The notes: generated by a model not told the origin, from the letters alone. DNA of 64,000 bases from Papaver somniferum (GCF_003573695.1 NC_039364.1:232106784-232170783), one strand, 5' to 3'; counted from the stretch's first letter, positions 10,200 to 22,578 are shown. Translations and numbers: made by a program.

Positions 10200-11550
10200 A
10201 CCTATACCACTGTCGCTGGTCTCTCGAATGCATTTAGCGTATGCACTAAGCCTTTTAAACCACTAAGTGTCCCTAGTGGACGAGTTGAAGTCTCGTGAAG
10301 GTTTACCAGAGGTGTGCCTACAAAACCTAAGGACAAAATATAAGCTCAGATTCCATCAAATGTGACATGTGCAAAACAGTTAAGCTCACAGCAAAATGGA
10401 GATGTCAATCTAGCTATCAAAGGCACAATCCTAGCACTGATAACAAATAAAGACATGTGATAAGAGTGTAAAGTGTATCTACACATGTGTAAAGAAAGAT
10501 CTGAAGTTATGACTACTAATCACCAAGAGATAGTTTCTCAGGCTAAGAACTGAGGTCGAAATCTAGCTAGCTGTCCGGACTTTACGAGAATTGTGAATGA
10601 GTTGGAGGTATTTCACAATTACTCGCGTTGTACATCAATGGCATACACCCTCCTTGCTTATTACAAAGAAACAACAAAATGACTATTTACATGACTCTTA
10701 TTTACATTGACTATTCTCTTTTTATTTTTGGAACAAGAGATGATGGAATTGATAAATACTTGATTTTTTTGTATTTTTCTGATTTTTCTGATTTTTTTTT
10801 TTTTTTTTTTTGAATAAGGAAACACTTTTGATACATAACAAGAAGAAACAAAAAATTACATGACACTTTGCAAGAGGTAGCCCTTTTTGATGCACCCAGT
10901 TAAATTCGATGGTTGTTTTTCTTAATGTAACCTCCACCTTCTATCCCAACCAACCAAAGAACAAGCTAGTCAAGTTTCGTTCAGTATTCTAAAGTGATTG
11001 GTAATCGTAACTTCCTATCAAACACCTTGAAGATCGAGGCCATACATGTATTGGTAGATCGTGCGCGTGCAAATTTCTTATCACTATGTGAATTGTGCTA
11101 GAATCAGGGTGCCTAAATATCTAGACTAAGACTCCTAATAAAAATACATATTTGCACAAGAGTCAACATTTCAAGGTAAATGAGCTCCATTTTTATGATT
11201 TTTTTTTCAATTTTTTAATTTTTTTCAATTTTGATTTTTTTAATTTTTTTGGAATTTTTCAATTTTTTCAAAAAGAAGAAGGAGTTCGTTTTCAATTATA
11301 GCAAATTATCATGGTATCTACTCTATACCCCCAAACCTAAACTAAACATTGTCCTCAATGTTTCAAAATATGGAAAGAATTAAAATGCAACATATGGAAA
11401 GGGACATGCTGAGTAGAGTAAAAGGAGAGAGAATACCCGATTTCGGCGGAAGCAGAATTAAAACTCCGTTATTCAAGGCAAAAAATCCAACATATTTCAG
11501 CCGAGATCATATTGGATTAGCAAAATATATACAAAAGGAACAAAAGGGTT
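10200..11550 (-). other. Non-coding internal region of the Athila-like element
   Basis: No coding sequence is found. A second copy of the CCCCCAAACCT signature lies at about 11330, in addition to the terminal one at 10146, so an internal polypurine-like tract is repeated. Long T/A-rich tracts occur at about 10790-10812 and 11200-11280. Confidence 0.5.
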
Positions 11551-11551
11551 T

Positions 11552-13060
11552 TTAAGAAATTTTATCTACTGGATTATATACAAAAAATTCACCATACACC
11601 AAAAGTCTAAAGAGTTGAGGATCAACCCAAAAGAAAAAGTGTAGAGACATAGAAAGTTTCAAAACACTAAAATTGGACTTAAATGGGAATGAGAGTGAAA
11701 AACCGAATGAATTACCTCTAAACCTAAATTGTTCAACAGGTTTACTTTTAAGCACAAAATCTAACAATTTTAGGGGTTCAGGATTCAAAAGGTCTAACTC
11801 ATAATGGACTGTTTTCGGGATGGGCAAACATGCAATTTCCAACTGTGGCTCATTAAAAGTGTTATATTTTGAAGCAAAATAGTCCAAGAGGACTTGGGAA
11901 GCACACAGTTCCAACCCTAGATTAGGAATTTTCAGAAAAATCGGTTTGACAATATGGGTACAAACCAAATCTAGGTTGGGTGGAAGGCCACCAAATTGTG
12001 ACTTAGGTAGAAGAATAGGCATATCATTATCAATCAAATCAAAATCTCCTAAATCATCTACACATGTCACATCATGCTCACAATCATCAATCATATTCGC
12101 AAGATCACAATCAGAATTATCAACATCATCAACAGATTTATTCTCGTGTATCGGCACATCAGGGGAAACATCACATGGAATACTAGAAGAAATATCATGT
12201 ATTAAGGTCGGGGCAGAGAAGCCTAATGTATTTGAACCCAAAGGTTCCATAACATTTTCAGTATAGACATGTTCTTCTAACATAACATCATAATCATCAT
12301 CATCATCATGATAGAAATTTTGCAATCTAGGATAATTTTCAATCCTAAGGTCGGAGCTATTACAAGAATAAAACTCTAATTCATGAGGGTGACTCATATC
12401 ATGTGGTGTTGTTCCTGTTTCCCTAACGGATTCCCATTGATGGGTTTTCTCTGCAATCTCGGCTAAAAAATTCCATGCATCATCCACAGATTTATCAATA
12501 AACTCACCATTACACATAGACTCAACCATGGTTCGAGAATTAAAGTCTAGTCCCTCATAGAGGATGACGACAAGTCTCCACTTCTCAATTCCATGGTGCG
12601 GACATTCACTCAACAAATCATTAAAACGTTCGAAATAGTGAAAAACAGTTTCCTCATCCAATTGGACAAAACAATTGATATTTTGACGAATAGCGATGGT
12701 CCTATGATGTGGAAAAAATCTTTGGAAAAATTGATTAGTGAGTTGTTCCCAAGTGGTGATTGATTGTGGTCTCAAACCGTAAAACCATGTTTTGGCCCTT
12801 TCCTTTAAAGAAAATGTAAACAAACGCAATTTCAGAGAGTCTTCGGACATATGATCAGGTTGCATAGTCCGACAAATTTGTTCAAACTCTCTTACATGAG
12901 TATAGGGGTTCTCAGAATCGAACCCTCGAAATATAGGAAGTATTTGTATCATGCTTGCATTTATTTTAAAAGGGTTATTGGTTTGAGGTAATACAATACA
13001 TGATAATGGAATTTTTATTGACGGATACATGTATTCATGGAGAGCATTAGATTGGCCCAT
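11552..13060 (-). CDS. Gag polyprotein of the Athila-like retroelement
   Basis: This 502-codon ORF reads from ATG 13060 (MGQSNALHEYMYPSIK); upstream in frame there is only a non-ATG extension. The Gag core runs from about residue 45 to 200, with IFRGFDSENPYTHVREFEQI, then LRLFTFSLKERAKTWFYGL and a WEQLTNQFFQRFFP segment. This is the usual retrotransposon gag layout of plant Athila/Gypsy elements. An acidic stretch rich in Asp and Ser follows (DDDDDYDV) and may be a linker. No zinc knuckle, protease or polymerase follows before the stop at 11552. The ORF is uninterrupted, unusual among the old elements here, so the element may have been mobilised in trans or inserted recently. Confidence 0.75.
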   Translation of the reverse strand: MGQSNALHEYMYPSIKIPLSCIVLPQTNNPFKINASMIQILPIFRGFDSENPYTHVREFEQICRTMQPDHMSEDSLKLRLFTFSLKERAKTWFYGLRPQSITTWEQLTNQFFQRFFPHHRTIAIRQNINCFVQLDEETVFHYFERFNDLLSECPHHGIEKWRLVVILYEGLDFNSRTMVESMCNGEFIDKSVDDAWNFLAEIAEKTHQWESVRETGTTPHDMSHPHELEFYSCNSSDLRIENYPRLQNFYHDDDDDYDVMLEEHVYTENVMEPLGSNTLGFSAPTLIHDISSSIPCDVSPDVPIHENKSVDDVDNSDCDLANMIDDCEHDVTCVDDLGDFDLIDNDMPILLPKSQFGGLPPNLDLVCTHIVKPIFLKIPNLGLELCASQVLLDYFASKYNTFNEPQLEIACLPIPKTVHYELDLLNPEPLKLLDFVLKSKPVEQFRFRGNSFGFSLSFPFKSNFSVLKLSMSLHFFFWVDPQLFRLLVYGEFFVYNPVDKIS

Positions 13061-13210
13061 TTTGAAAAGACACAAAGCCCACTATTTGGTTTTAATGGGT
13101 TTTTGAAAATTTGGTTTTTTTATGGGAAAATTTTGGTTTTGATGGGATATAAAAGAAAAAGAAAATTTGGTTTAAAATTGGAAGCAAAGTAAAAATTTGG
13201 TTTTAAAATT

Positions 13211-13231
13211 CGATCCCCGGCAGCGGCGCCA
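13211..13231 (-). other. Primer-binding site of the Athila-like element
   Basis: Minus-strand TGGCGCCGCTGCCGGGGATC lies a few bases inside the LTR end. It matches the TGGCGCCG(T/C)TGCCGGGGA type of site common in Athila-group elements and fixes the element as minus-strand. Confidence 0.8.
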
Positions 13232-13237
13232 AAAACT

Positions 13238-15691
13238 TGGCAGGTCCGGAAAGGTGTGTAAAAATGAAGCAATAAAAACGGGCCTACAGTAATACCGCAA
13301 GTGCACGGTCGTCAGTTGTAGCTCGTGCAAGTACGGGTCGATCCACAGAGATCGGGTGTGTTTCGGAAGTGTTTTAGCTAATTGGGTTCCTAGTTTGCTT
13401 TGGGCTTAGAAGCCTTTTGGCTTAGATTGGGCTTTGAGTACTAATGGGTTTGAATGCCCTTTGAATGAATTGGGCTTAGTGGGTTTGTTAAAGATAAAAT
13501 GAACTGAGCTTGGGCTCAGTTATCTTTGAAGTGCAAATGGGCTTTGGGCCTTTGATTGAGCTTTGGGCTCAATTTCACCTTAACAGTGAAATGGTCTTTC
13601 ACAGTAATTGGGCTTTGGTTATGGTCTTCTGATGAGCCCAATTTGTGCTCTGGGCTTTTGGTTTTAGAAACTGGGCTTGAGCTTTGAAAGCTGGGCTTTG
13701 TTTCAGTGAACTGATTTGAGCTTTGGGCTCAACAGTTCAACTGTGAATTGGGCTTAGGGCCTTGGACTCAGTTGAAGCAGCAGTCTTTGGCTTGGCCTTG
13801 GAAGGCAGCAGGAGAAGAAGTGGCAGGGCAGCAGCAGGAGCAAGAGTTGCACAGCAAGGCCAACAGCAACTGCAGCAGAACAAGCAACAGCAGCTACAGC
13901 AGCAGTGCAGCAGAAGTGGCAGCAGGGGAAGCAAGTAGTAAAGAAAGTAGTAATACAGCAGTGCAGGTAAAACAAACAGGTGAAAGAAAACAAGACTAAA
14001 CAGTTGAAGATGGAGTTGTGGATGATAATGAAGTAGATTATGGAGGGGAACTAGGGGTTGAATTCACTCTAACTTCTACTATGTATTCTCCTATAGAAAG
14101 TTAAACACAACTATGGTATTCTTTCCAAAGCACTAATTGTCTTTCTACAGCACAACTAGTCAAAGGATTATGAATTCAGCTTGAGTTGCAGCTTATCAAC
14201 AGCTCATGAACCTAACTACAAAGTATACTTGGCATACATTGTGAAAGTGAGGTGATGATGAACTAAGTTCAAGTTTTTCCTAAACCTGCTTAGCCTTCTA
14301 AAGCCATATGATCAATGTACTACACAATAAGAAATTAGGTATTTATCAAGTCCCTAGCATGATGGTTTAGAACATGACAAACATTACACTATCATTACAG
14401 GGCAGTGAGCATAACAGTGAGTAACATGGTGAACTAACATGACAACATTCATATAAACAGAGAATTAAAATCAAGAACAAGAACAAATGCAATTAAGAGT
14501 AAAAATGCAACTAACAGGAGCAATGAAAGTTAACAGGAGCATCACACATTAAAAACTAACAGTGCAATTTAACATTGGAATTAACCTAACCCAAATTGGG
14601 TGGAAACTTGGCTAGTCCAAGAACAAGTTTTAACATCCTAATTCACTTCCCTTTTATACCCAAATTATCAAATTAGGGTTTACACCCATTTTCCCCAAAT
14701 CAGAAAATTAGGGTTTTTTAAATTACCCAAAATTTACTTACAAACTTCTGTTGATTTGCGTCTAACCCACGCTTTATCTTCTTCTTCTGCTCCTGTCTCT
14801 TCAAGTTTTGTCCCCTCTTTCGATTGTGTAACCCTAGCTTCTCACTGTTCTAGCTTGTAGCACCTAGTTTGATGCTAAAAACGAGACAAGGGAGAAACTT
14901 GGGATGGGGTGGTGATGGTGATGGTAGTGAGGCAGAGGGTGGCAGTGGACATGGAAGAGAGGCAGGAGCAGAGCTCGACTGCAACTGTCGGGGGAGGAAG
15001 AGAGAAATTTGGGGAAAATTGATTTGGGAAGAAGGAGATTCTTGTTTTAGGTCGATGGGTTCTGGATGCTAGAGTGTGAAGCGGGGATAGCGCGGTTTTA
15101 TGATCTGCGACAAGGAGCGATGGATGGGAAGATGGTAGGTGAATCCAACGGCGATAAGGAGGTAAGCGTGGAGCAACCGTCGGATGAAGGGATGTAGCAA
15201 AACGGACGACCCAAAATGGAGATGGGCGTTGCGATGTAAAGCGGGGTCTTCGGAGTTTGATGTGCGATGATGGAGCGACCGTAGGATGCTGAGATGCTTC
15301 GATCTGACGGCTGAAATCCGAGACGGGCTTGGATAGTGGAAATGTGTTTGAGTAAGGGTTTTGGGCCTTGGGTATGCCAAGCCCATATCTTCTTTAAGGA
15401 CAATTCTTCTTCTTCAAGCCCACTTCTAGCCTTTTGGTCTTGTGCACAACATTCTTCGCGGCTTCCTTGTGTAATTTCTCCCGGCTTTTCACTACTTTTC
15501 TGCTCTTTTCCGCTCTGCTATTCATCCAAACTTTATTTATTACCTAAAAATGCAAAATTAAGTAAGAAAAATATTTATTCTTGAAAACAATGAAAATACA
15601 GAATATGGGATAAAATGTAGAATTAATGCACAAAAGATGAGTTAAATGCCAACAAAAAGGGATAAATATATACAATATTCGGCACTCATCA
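13238..15691 (-). repeat. LTR of the Athila-like element (about 2.45 kb, single copy)
   Basis: It begins TGATGAGTGCC on the minus strand and ends ...CCTGCCA next to the primer-binding site. A purine-rich CAG/GCAGCAG stretch at about 13770-13960 gives spurious ORFs in several frames. No second copy exists in the window. Confidence 0.65.
13770..13960 (+). repeat. Low-complexity GCAGCAG/AGCAGC tract within the LTR
   Basis: Imperfect CAG-type trinucleotide runs produce overlapping Gln/Ser-, Leu/Ala- and Cys/Ser-rich frames on both strands. None of these is supported as a gene. Confidence 0.7.
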
Positions 15692-16319
15692 CGCTCTGAG
15701 GAATTGGAAGAGTGATGAAAAGAATTGGAGATTGAGAAAATCTAGAGAGATTTAGAAATTCTGGTGTGAGTTAAAATGAGTTTGGGAAAAAAATAGTAGC
15801 CGTTGGATAAATATCTGATAAGCGTTGATCAGATCAGCAAGCGACAGACTGACCAACGCTTTAATGACCAGCGAGCGCTGGATTGAGCATCAAGCGATGT
15901 ACAATCTATCGCTCGCTGGAAAGTATGTCGTGTATGCCTACATATTATTCCTGACATATAGACATATAAGTTTGGCAGTTTGGCATAACCATAGTGGGTG
16001 CATATATGCCAAATATATGAGTTTGGCATGTGCATATGAATAGGCTTAAGTAACTGTGTATTTCACCAATTAAGAAGATACAATAAAAACTCCATATATT
16101 AATATCTTTGGGACTTCACGAAATTATTAATATATGGAGTTTATTAATATTGGGAGGTATATACCAACAATTTTCTTTTTTTGCTAATTCAAAGTATGTA
16201 AATGATATTGGATAATGTGTATACATATTTGCAGTCTCAATACACAAATACATATTTCTATCTATGAACTTGTAAGATCTTTAAGAATTTTTCGATACTT
16301 TTCTAGCCAATTCAATGTA

Positions 16320-16640
16320 TGTAAAAGATATTTTGAAACGAATTGAAGAGCATTTTTTGGGAACATCAAAGATATTCGTTCTTAATGGAATTGTAAATGA
16401 AGTTGTTTTAACCGAAGAATAAATCATCGATGGAATTAGATAAGAAGTGGAGGGATAATCCTGATGATGATAGTACGAAGATACTAAAAGCTTCACGCCA
16501 AAAGGCTTTAAACATGCTCAAAAAGTTGGAAATGTTTTGGCACAAGAAGGCGTCAATAGTAATGAGATCTTACACATCCTCAAATTAAAAGATGTGATGA
16601 CAATTCAGCAAGTTACATTCTTGTCTAAAACAACTATAAA
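16320..16640 (+). pseudogene. Possible pogo-type transposase C-terminal remnant
   Basis: Broken frames read MYVKDILKRIEEHFLGTSK, then a stop, then MELDKKWRDNPDDDSTKILK followed by ASRQKALNMLKKLEMF. The acidic stretch followed by a leucine-rich helix is how plant pogo transposases tend to end. There are several stops and shifts. The identification is weak and leans on the surrounding pogo-like termini. Confidence 0.3.
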
Positions 16641-16699
16641 TAAGTATTTTATTTTACCTTATATTTTTGACTAGAAATAACCCATGCCGTAACGGCACG

Positions 16700-19600
16700 A
16701 CATAAGGTTAACAGAGAGTTCTAATAAATATCTAGAGATAGCTCGCGGCGTAACGACACTGCTTTAATATGATATATCTGATTGATGTAGTTTTTCTTTT
16801 TTTTCCGGACTTTAAATCGTGTTCCTTTGCAAGATAGTTTTCTATTTTGTTTTAAGCAAAAATAGTGTCTATAAATACATTGTAAAATTATTCATATACA
16901 TTATCCAAAAACGAACACAAAATCATTTAAGTAATAGTGTGTATGCATATCTCACTTATAGTTATGAATAGAGATAAACAAATAAATCTCATTTCCCATT
17001 AGATTCATCATGCCACCACTAAATCCAATTAATGCATGTATGATATATTATGATTTCATTTAATGTTTCTTTGAATATCTTGAGTTAAGAGGTTATGCAA
17101 TAATTAAAGATTAATAAATTTTGATTCATAATGAGAGGGGTTACAGAAATGACGACCATCGGATGTCTTTCGTTGGGATGAGACTGGGATGGTCGGGTGC
17201 AACGTTTGTCTCTGAAAATGTTATCCTACCGTCCAAGCTCAAAAACCCATTCTGTTTTGTATTATAGACTAAAATATTACCCGTATCATAACGGTCCGGG
17301 ATTGTGTTGGTGTTACCGCAAAATGAGACATTGTTAACTTATATGGCCACGATAGTGTCCTTTCTTTTTTAGTAACGAAGTTTTCTTTCTATTTTATAAA
17401 TGATGGTTTCCGAAACACCCTTTTTAGCACATATGATGAGACACAATAGGTCCTCATAATACATAGTCATCTGTTTTTGCAATTTTATATAGGTTGTTGA
17501 TACTACCTTGGGATTAAACAACTACTTCAAGCAATTTACTTAAAATTGGTTGTCAATGCATGTAAACTTTGCAGTACCTTCATTTATTGTGGCCTGGACC
17601 GTCTGGCGATGCTTAATCCCTCAACTTCCTACTTGTATTATATGAAAGTTCAAAAGCAAAAAGAGTAGCTCATACCTAAATTGATCCCAGTTACACAAAT
17701 GGAATTTCTTCTCGCCTTAAACACTATCAATTTTCCAACCAAACAAAAGGCTTCTCTAAGCAAAAGAAAAAGTGAGTTTAGTAACTTACTGATGTATTTC
17801 CCCCTTGTATATATTTTGAATATTAATAAAGACACCTCAGTTTCTTGCACCATTTGATGCTACCTAGACTGTATACTGAATTAATGATATTAAAATTGAT
17901 CATTGTTACCACTCAAGATATGATACGCTTCATTTTCTTTGGATTGTTCCCAATGGTTGCTTTGGTTTGTTGTCATTTCCCCATGCACTAACAGTTGACA
18001 TTTTCTTCAGCCCGCTGTGCCATTCTACTAATCAAACTGAATTATATCACGTGAAAAAAACTAATCTTAAAAAATTATGGACCCTTTATACCATTTACTG
18101 TAAGAATAAAATACGTTGTATGGTTGTGATATTACAATCAATGCAAAACAAATAACTAAACATAAGAAAATGAGATAGTTCATCTCCCATAATATGTTTG
18201 TTTTAACTGTATTTCATTAGAGAACGTCAATAGGTTCATACAGTTGTTTTACTATAACAGTATTTTCGTTCGTGTCAGCTTTTCATCTCAGCTGGTTCAT
18301 GTTCTTTTTAACAGTAGTTTGATTCATACAGCTGACCTCATCAAGCTTTTTCACTATAACATATCCTGAGGGAAATTGCCAATCTTCGCCCAATGCTGGT
18401 GAGAAATTCTAGCCCTTCTTCCCAAAGAAGGAAAATGTTGAAAAGATATCAGAGACCGTCATGAGAAATAGTAGTTCAAATTATAAAGCAAAACCAAAAT
18501 TGAAATCAAAACCATATCATACTACTTTATGTACCACATACTTTGAAGATGAGTGAAAGCAAGCAACCTTGGAATCAGTTTATGCAGGACTCAACAGAGC
18601 AGGGTTGCAGAAATGCCTAATAAAATACTACGTAATCTTACACTACTTAAAGTGAATTTTTCTATTCTTTCCAATGAATTTGAAACCCTTAGGATTGGTC
18701 TCCATTTTCTGCATTACTAAAAACAATTACCAGCAATAACCACATAGTCAAGAAATTACAGAACAACCAATAAAAAATGGGACTCTTTTTGTGAATTACC
18801 AAGATTTAAAAAAGAAGAAAAATAAATTTTATCTGCTCATTAAAAGTTTAAAACAGTAGGAAACAAATAAGAAAAATATAAACTTGATCGGAAAACGTCA
18901 AATTATGACCTTTCACAGTCCTCGAACATTATCAGAAATAAATTTTGTCGCATCCGAAATTCTTGATTCCTAAACATGATATTAATCTTTAGTCCTGCTC
19001 ATAACAATAGAGAAACTATTATACAGGTTTTAGAGCAACATGAACCCGAGACTTGCAAAACTATATCTTGTCCAAATTGCCAGCTCAAGTTAAAAGGCCA
19101 TCCACTAAATCCCATAGAACCTATAGGTCCATCTACAGAATTCACATTCAATTATGAATTACAAAAAATTTAAAAGACAACACGTGATATTATTGCTTCA
19201 GTTTTGATCTGCAGTATATGTAAATGAGATCGACAATGTTATATTTAACCCAATTTATATCTACAAAACTACTTCACCATAAGTTGTTATTTGTTCCATT
19301 AAGCTTTCTTTGATTGTAGACTTACACAACTTGATTTTAATAAGGTCCAGCCTTTTGTTTGAGTACGCCAACCTTCTTTCTTCTTAGATTTTCGACAATG
19401 GATATCCTAGTTATGGTTATATACATGAGTGGAAACATATATAAGTATTCAGTTAAAATCAAAAGACACATATCAACATTAAGTATAAGATCCTACAATG
19501 AATGCTAAGATTATAAGTGAAGATTTTATGAAAGTAAACAAATGAAAACAACTTACAGCTGCTATTAGAAAGAGTGAGAAGAGACGTACTCGTACAGAAC

Positions 19601-21390
19601 TCAATCTTGGATTAACATCAAAAATATGTATACCCATAGTGATAACAGAACACAACCATGAATATAAAACAACTTACAGATATTACTGCAGTATTTTCAT
19701 AATTGCCGACATCACGATCTATTAGTTAGGTCTTCCTTGAAACACAAAACTACATGGTATAAGTATTAGAGAACTACATACACGAGAGTAAAAACGAAAA
19801 TAGGAAAATTATATAAACAACTTTGGACTGCATATGAAAAACAACACAACCTTCCTTGGCTGTTCTTGACATTTTTGTGAAAAATTAAGAGAATATCACT
19901 TGAGAAACCTACAATATTAGAATGATCAAAGTCAGTAAAAACGAAATAAGAGTACCCTTGTAATATGGACAGGGGGTGAGAGCTTGTGTTTCCAATTTTT
20001 CAGATAAGGGTCTAGGGTATAAATACAATTACCTAAAATACTTAAATAATGGATTCTCACTTGCTCGGCAAAGACATCAACAAAAATTTTTGTGCCAAGA
20101 CCTACAATGCTACATAAAATTAGCAACAAAAATGAAATACGGTCAATATGAAGTCACCAAAATGCTTCCCTAAAATACAAATTTAATTCATGAGGTTCAA
20201 ATGAAAATGGCTTACCTCTCAATTCTTATTATTCGCTCTTCTTTGTTACCAATATGCATCTTTGCAGCATATAATTGCATCAATATGATATGCCGATTCT
20301 TGATTGCAGGTGGCACAAACTTTTGGCTCCCACTTTTCTTTGTCTCTAATATATACAAAATTATCAACCGAGAATGATATAGACTAATAGACATCCGTGA
20401 AATCCCAAAATTCGTTGTTTATCTTCCTTTGCTCATTCAAAAGAAAATCCACCACATAAGTTGTAATTAGGGAATTAAAGTTTCAATATTTATTCAAAAT
20501 CTCATCATCGTACGTAAAACCTTCTACAGTTTGCTTTCATACCAATAGAACATCTTGAAATCAAATAAAAGAATTTCCCCTAAAGTTCAAGCAAACGAAA
20601 AACAAAGGGGAAGAGGTGAAAGTAACATAATACAAAAGATAGTGATGTTAAACTTCAGGGGATGGGTGTTTTAATTATGCCATTAGTGAATCAACAGCTT
20701 CTAAAAAAATGTGAATCAGAAATCTAGGGCTTACTTTTGATACCGGAAAATGAAACCCAATATTAAGAGAGAAATAAAATAATAAACCTGATTTGAAGAT
20801 GAATCATACATGTTCTTCTTCGATTTGTTGGACAGATTTCCATATGCATGAGAAGAAAGTTTGTGGGTGAGTTTATGAGGTTCAAGAAGATTCCATTCCA
20901 TTCAATCCCGCTCCATTAATTGCAAAGAAGAACAAAATACTCAACATAAATCTCATTGATTTCCATGAATTAAACGGACGGTTCTTCAGTGCGTTTTGTT
21001 TTCGTCTTTCATCAAGGGATTAATTACGCACATTGAATGGAAATTTTCATTGTGTACGTGAGACACTCACAGACGTTGGATGTGGGCATAAAACAGGGTT
21101 GCATTCTGGGCCGCGATTTGTACTTTGCACTTTCCTCCGTTTTAAAGCAATGGGAACCATCGATCGTAGAAAAAAGTTCAAGCTGTGTCGTCATATGGTT
21201 CAAAAACCATTTGTTTTTGTAAGATAGATGTAACAAGATCTACAAGTTTCCAATATAATGTCAATTATATTAATATCTGGAGGTAAATTTCTTATAGCGG
21301 GACTAAGAAAATCTATTAGTATTAAAATGTGGAGGTTATTACTATTTATAATTGGCCCAGATTGGGAATATGATTTTCTATTAATATATA
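16700..21390. other. AT-rich interior of the pogo-like element, no supported gene
   Basis: Only short ORFs are present. One at 18976-19173 encodes 65 codons with a CPNCQLKLKG motif but has no recognisable domain. GCCGTAACGGC-type palindromes occur near 16690, with a relative at 16750 and another near 17285. Confidence 0.5.
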
Positions 21391-21393
21391 TAT

Positions 21394-21705
21394 CACAAAA
21401 TTGGTTAAAAAGACCAAAATCAACAATTCCTGGGTGAAATGGACAGTTAGATTTTGATACTGTTTAAATGGACAAAACGTATAAATAGACTGGATGTAAC
21501 CAGTTTCATCATGTCCATTTTCAAATATTTTTTCTTATTTTTAATTTACACAGGATGTATCCAGTTTCATCATTGCTATTTTTTAAATTTAAGCTAGGAT
21601 GAACTTTTTTTTTTTTGTCATTTCACCCAAACTATTTTTTACTCGTTCATTTGAACCGTGATTTAAAAATATTTGGACAAATGATCCATTTTTTCTATAT
21701 ATATA
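21394..21705 (+). repeat. Dispersed GGATG/CATCC repeat, copy 2
   Basis: It is closely similar to 7955-8290 over most of its length, with a gap near 21603 where one GGATG unit is replaced by a T run. It is nested in the pogo-like element. Confidence 0.7.
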
Positions 21706-21751
21706 GAGTTTATTAATATGTGGAGTATCAATATATGGAGTTTTTACTTTA

Positions 21752-22287
21752 CATTAGTATTTTTACAAGCATCAAAGTAATAAATAACTGTCTCTTGATG
21801 CTGCTCGCATTTAGACGCATCTTTTTCTCGTTTCCATCATTCGCGATAACAACCTTTTCTCAAGGTCCCTACCATTTACGAAGCCGTTAAACTCTACTTC
21901 CCTCGATGTTAAACTATTGTCGGGTAATAGTTTTCGTAAACTGTTACGAATCTCTTGGCAGATTGGAGTAACTTGCCAATTTCTCATCATTCATGTTACT
22001 GATGACAACACTGAATTTGCTATTGCACTGGAATGCAATTTTTTTCTTTGACGGCAAAGGGCAAAATTGAATTAAAAATTAGACTCACTAAAGCAATGTG
22101 AAACAGAAACGAAGTGAGCTAACTAGGCTAACTCGTACCAACGAAAACATTCCAATTACATGTAAGGGTAGAAAGCAAGTAACCTTCAAATTACTTTATA
22201 GGCAAAGTACAATTAAACAACGTACATTTAACAGACACAATCAACGGTTAACATGCCAAGTCTTTTCCAACATGAAAAATACAATGA
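21752..22287. other. Spacer without a recognisable gene
   Basis: No ORF with family features and no terminal repeats were found. Confidence 0.5.
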
Positions 22288-22578
22288 AAAATGGATCATT
22301 TGTCTAAATATCTTTAAAACATTGTTCTAATGGACGAGTAAAAATTAGTATGGGTGAAATTGATTGGATTCATCCTGGCTTAAACTTAAAAAAGAGCGAG
22401 GATGAAACTGGATGCATCCTAATGTAAATTAAAAATAAGAAAAACTATTTTAAAATGGGTAGGATGAAACTGTTTACATCCTGGCTATTTTTACATTCTC
22501 GTTCATTTAAACAGTATCAAATTTTACTTGTCTTTTTCATCCAGGAATTGTTGATTTTGTCTTTTTAACCACTTTTGT
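22288..22578 (-). repeat. Dispersed GGATG/CATCC repeat, copy 3 (inverted)
   Basis: Matches the reverse complement of copies 1 and 2, from atggatcatttgtctaaata to gtctttttaaccacttttgt, with more divergence than between the other two. Confidence 0.65.

Larger units (their letters stand above)
10144..15691 (-). mobile_element. Athila-like, gag-only Gypsy retroelement lacking a 3' LTR
   Basis: Read on the minus strand, an LTR starts TGATGAGTGCCGAATATTG at 15691 and ends near 13238. It is followed by a primer-binding site (13231-13211), a 502-codon gag ORF, non-coding sequence, and finally a polypurine-like GGTTTGGGGGTA ending at 10144. A perfect 5-bp duplication (CGCTC on the plus strand) sits directly outside both ends, at 10139-10143 and 15692-15696. 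No second LTR is present, although one should follow the polypurine tract, and no protease, RT or integrase is seen. The insertion falls at the 5' UTR/start codon junction of the minus-strand ORF of the PIF-like element. Confidence 0.7.
8719..16046. mobile_element. PIF/Harbinger-like DNA transposon with nested retroelement
   Basis: The left end is GGCCTATTCCTATG and the right end CATATGAATAGGCT, imperfect inverted repeats. Both are flanked by TAA (8716-8718 and 16047-16049). A 3-bp TWA target and GG-initial ends fit PIF/Harbinger. A TATA-led short ORF on the plus strand (9058) and a minus-strand ORF (10137 downward) face each other from the two ends. The minus-strand leader (about 15700-15790) is separated from its ORF by a 5.5-kb retroelement. 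Without that insertion the transposon would be about 1.8 kb. No DDE transposase domain is recognisable, so it looks like a decayed or non-autonomous copy. Confidence 0.6.
16081..21749. mobile_element. Pogo/Tc1-mariner-like element (5.7 kb, degenerate)
   Basis: The left end is CAATAAAAACTCCATATATT. The right end is its imperfect inverse (AATATATGGAGTTTTTACTT), and both are flanked by TA (16079-16080 and 21750-21751). The ends follow the plant pogo pattern CAGTAAAAcCTC. A fragmentary reading near the left end (16320-16640) fits the tail of a pogo-type transposase. The GGAGGTAAATTTCTTATAG-type motif near 21270 is like those inside pogo elements. A copy of the GGATG repeat (21394-21705) is nested in the right subterminal region. 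Most of the interior (16700-21200) is AT-rich without convincing ORFs. Confidence 0.5.

Noticed and set aside
13737..13999. Overlapping Gln/Ser-, Cys/Leu-rich ORFs on both strands
   Set aside because: Products of CAG-type low-complexity sequence inside an LTR.
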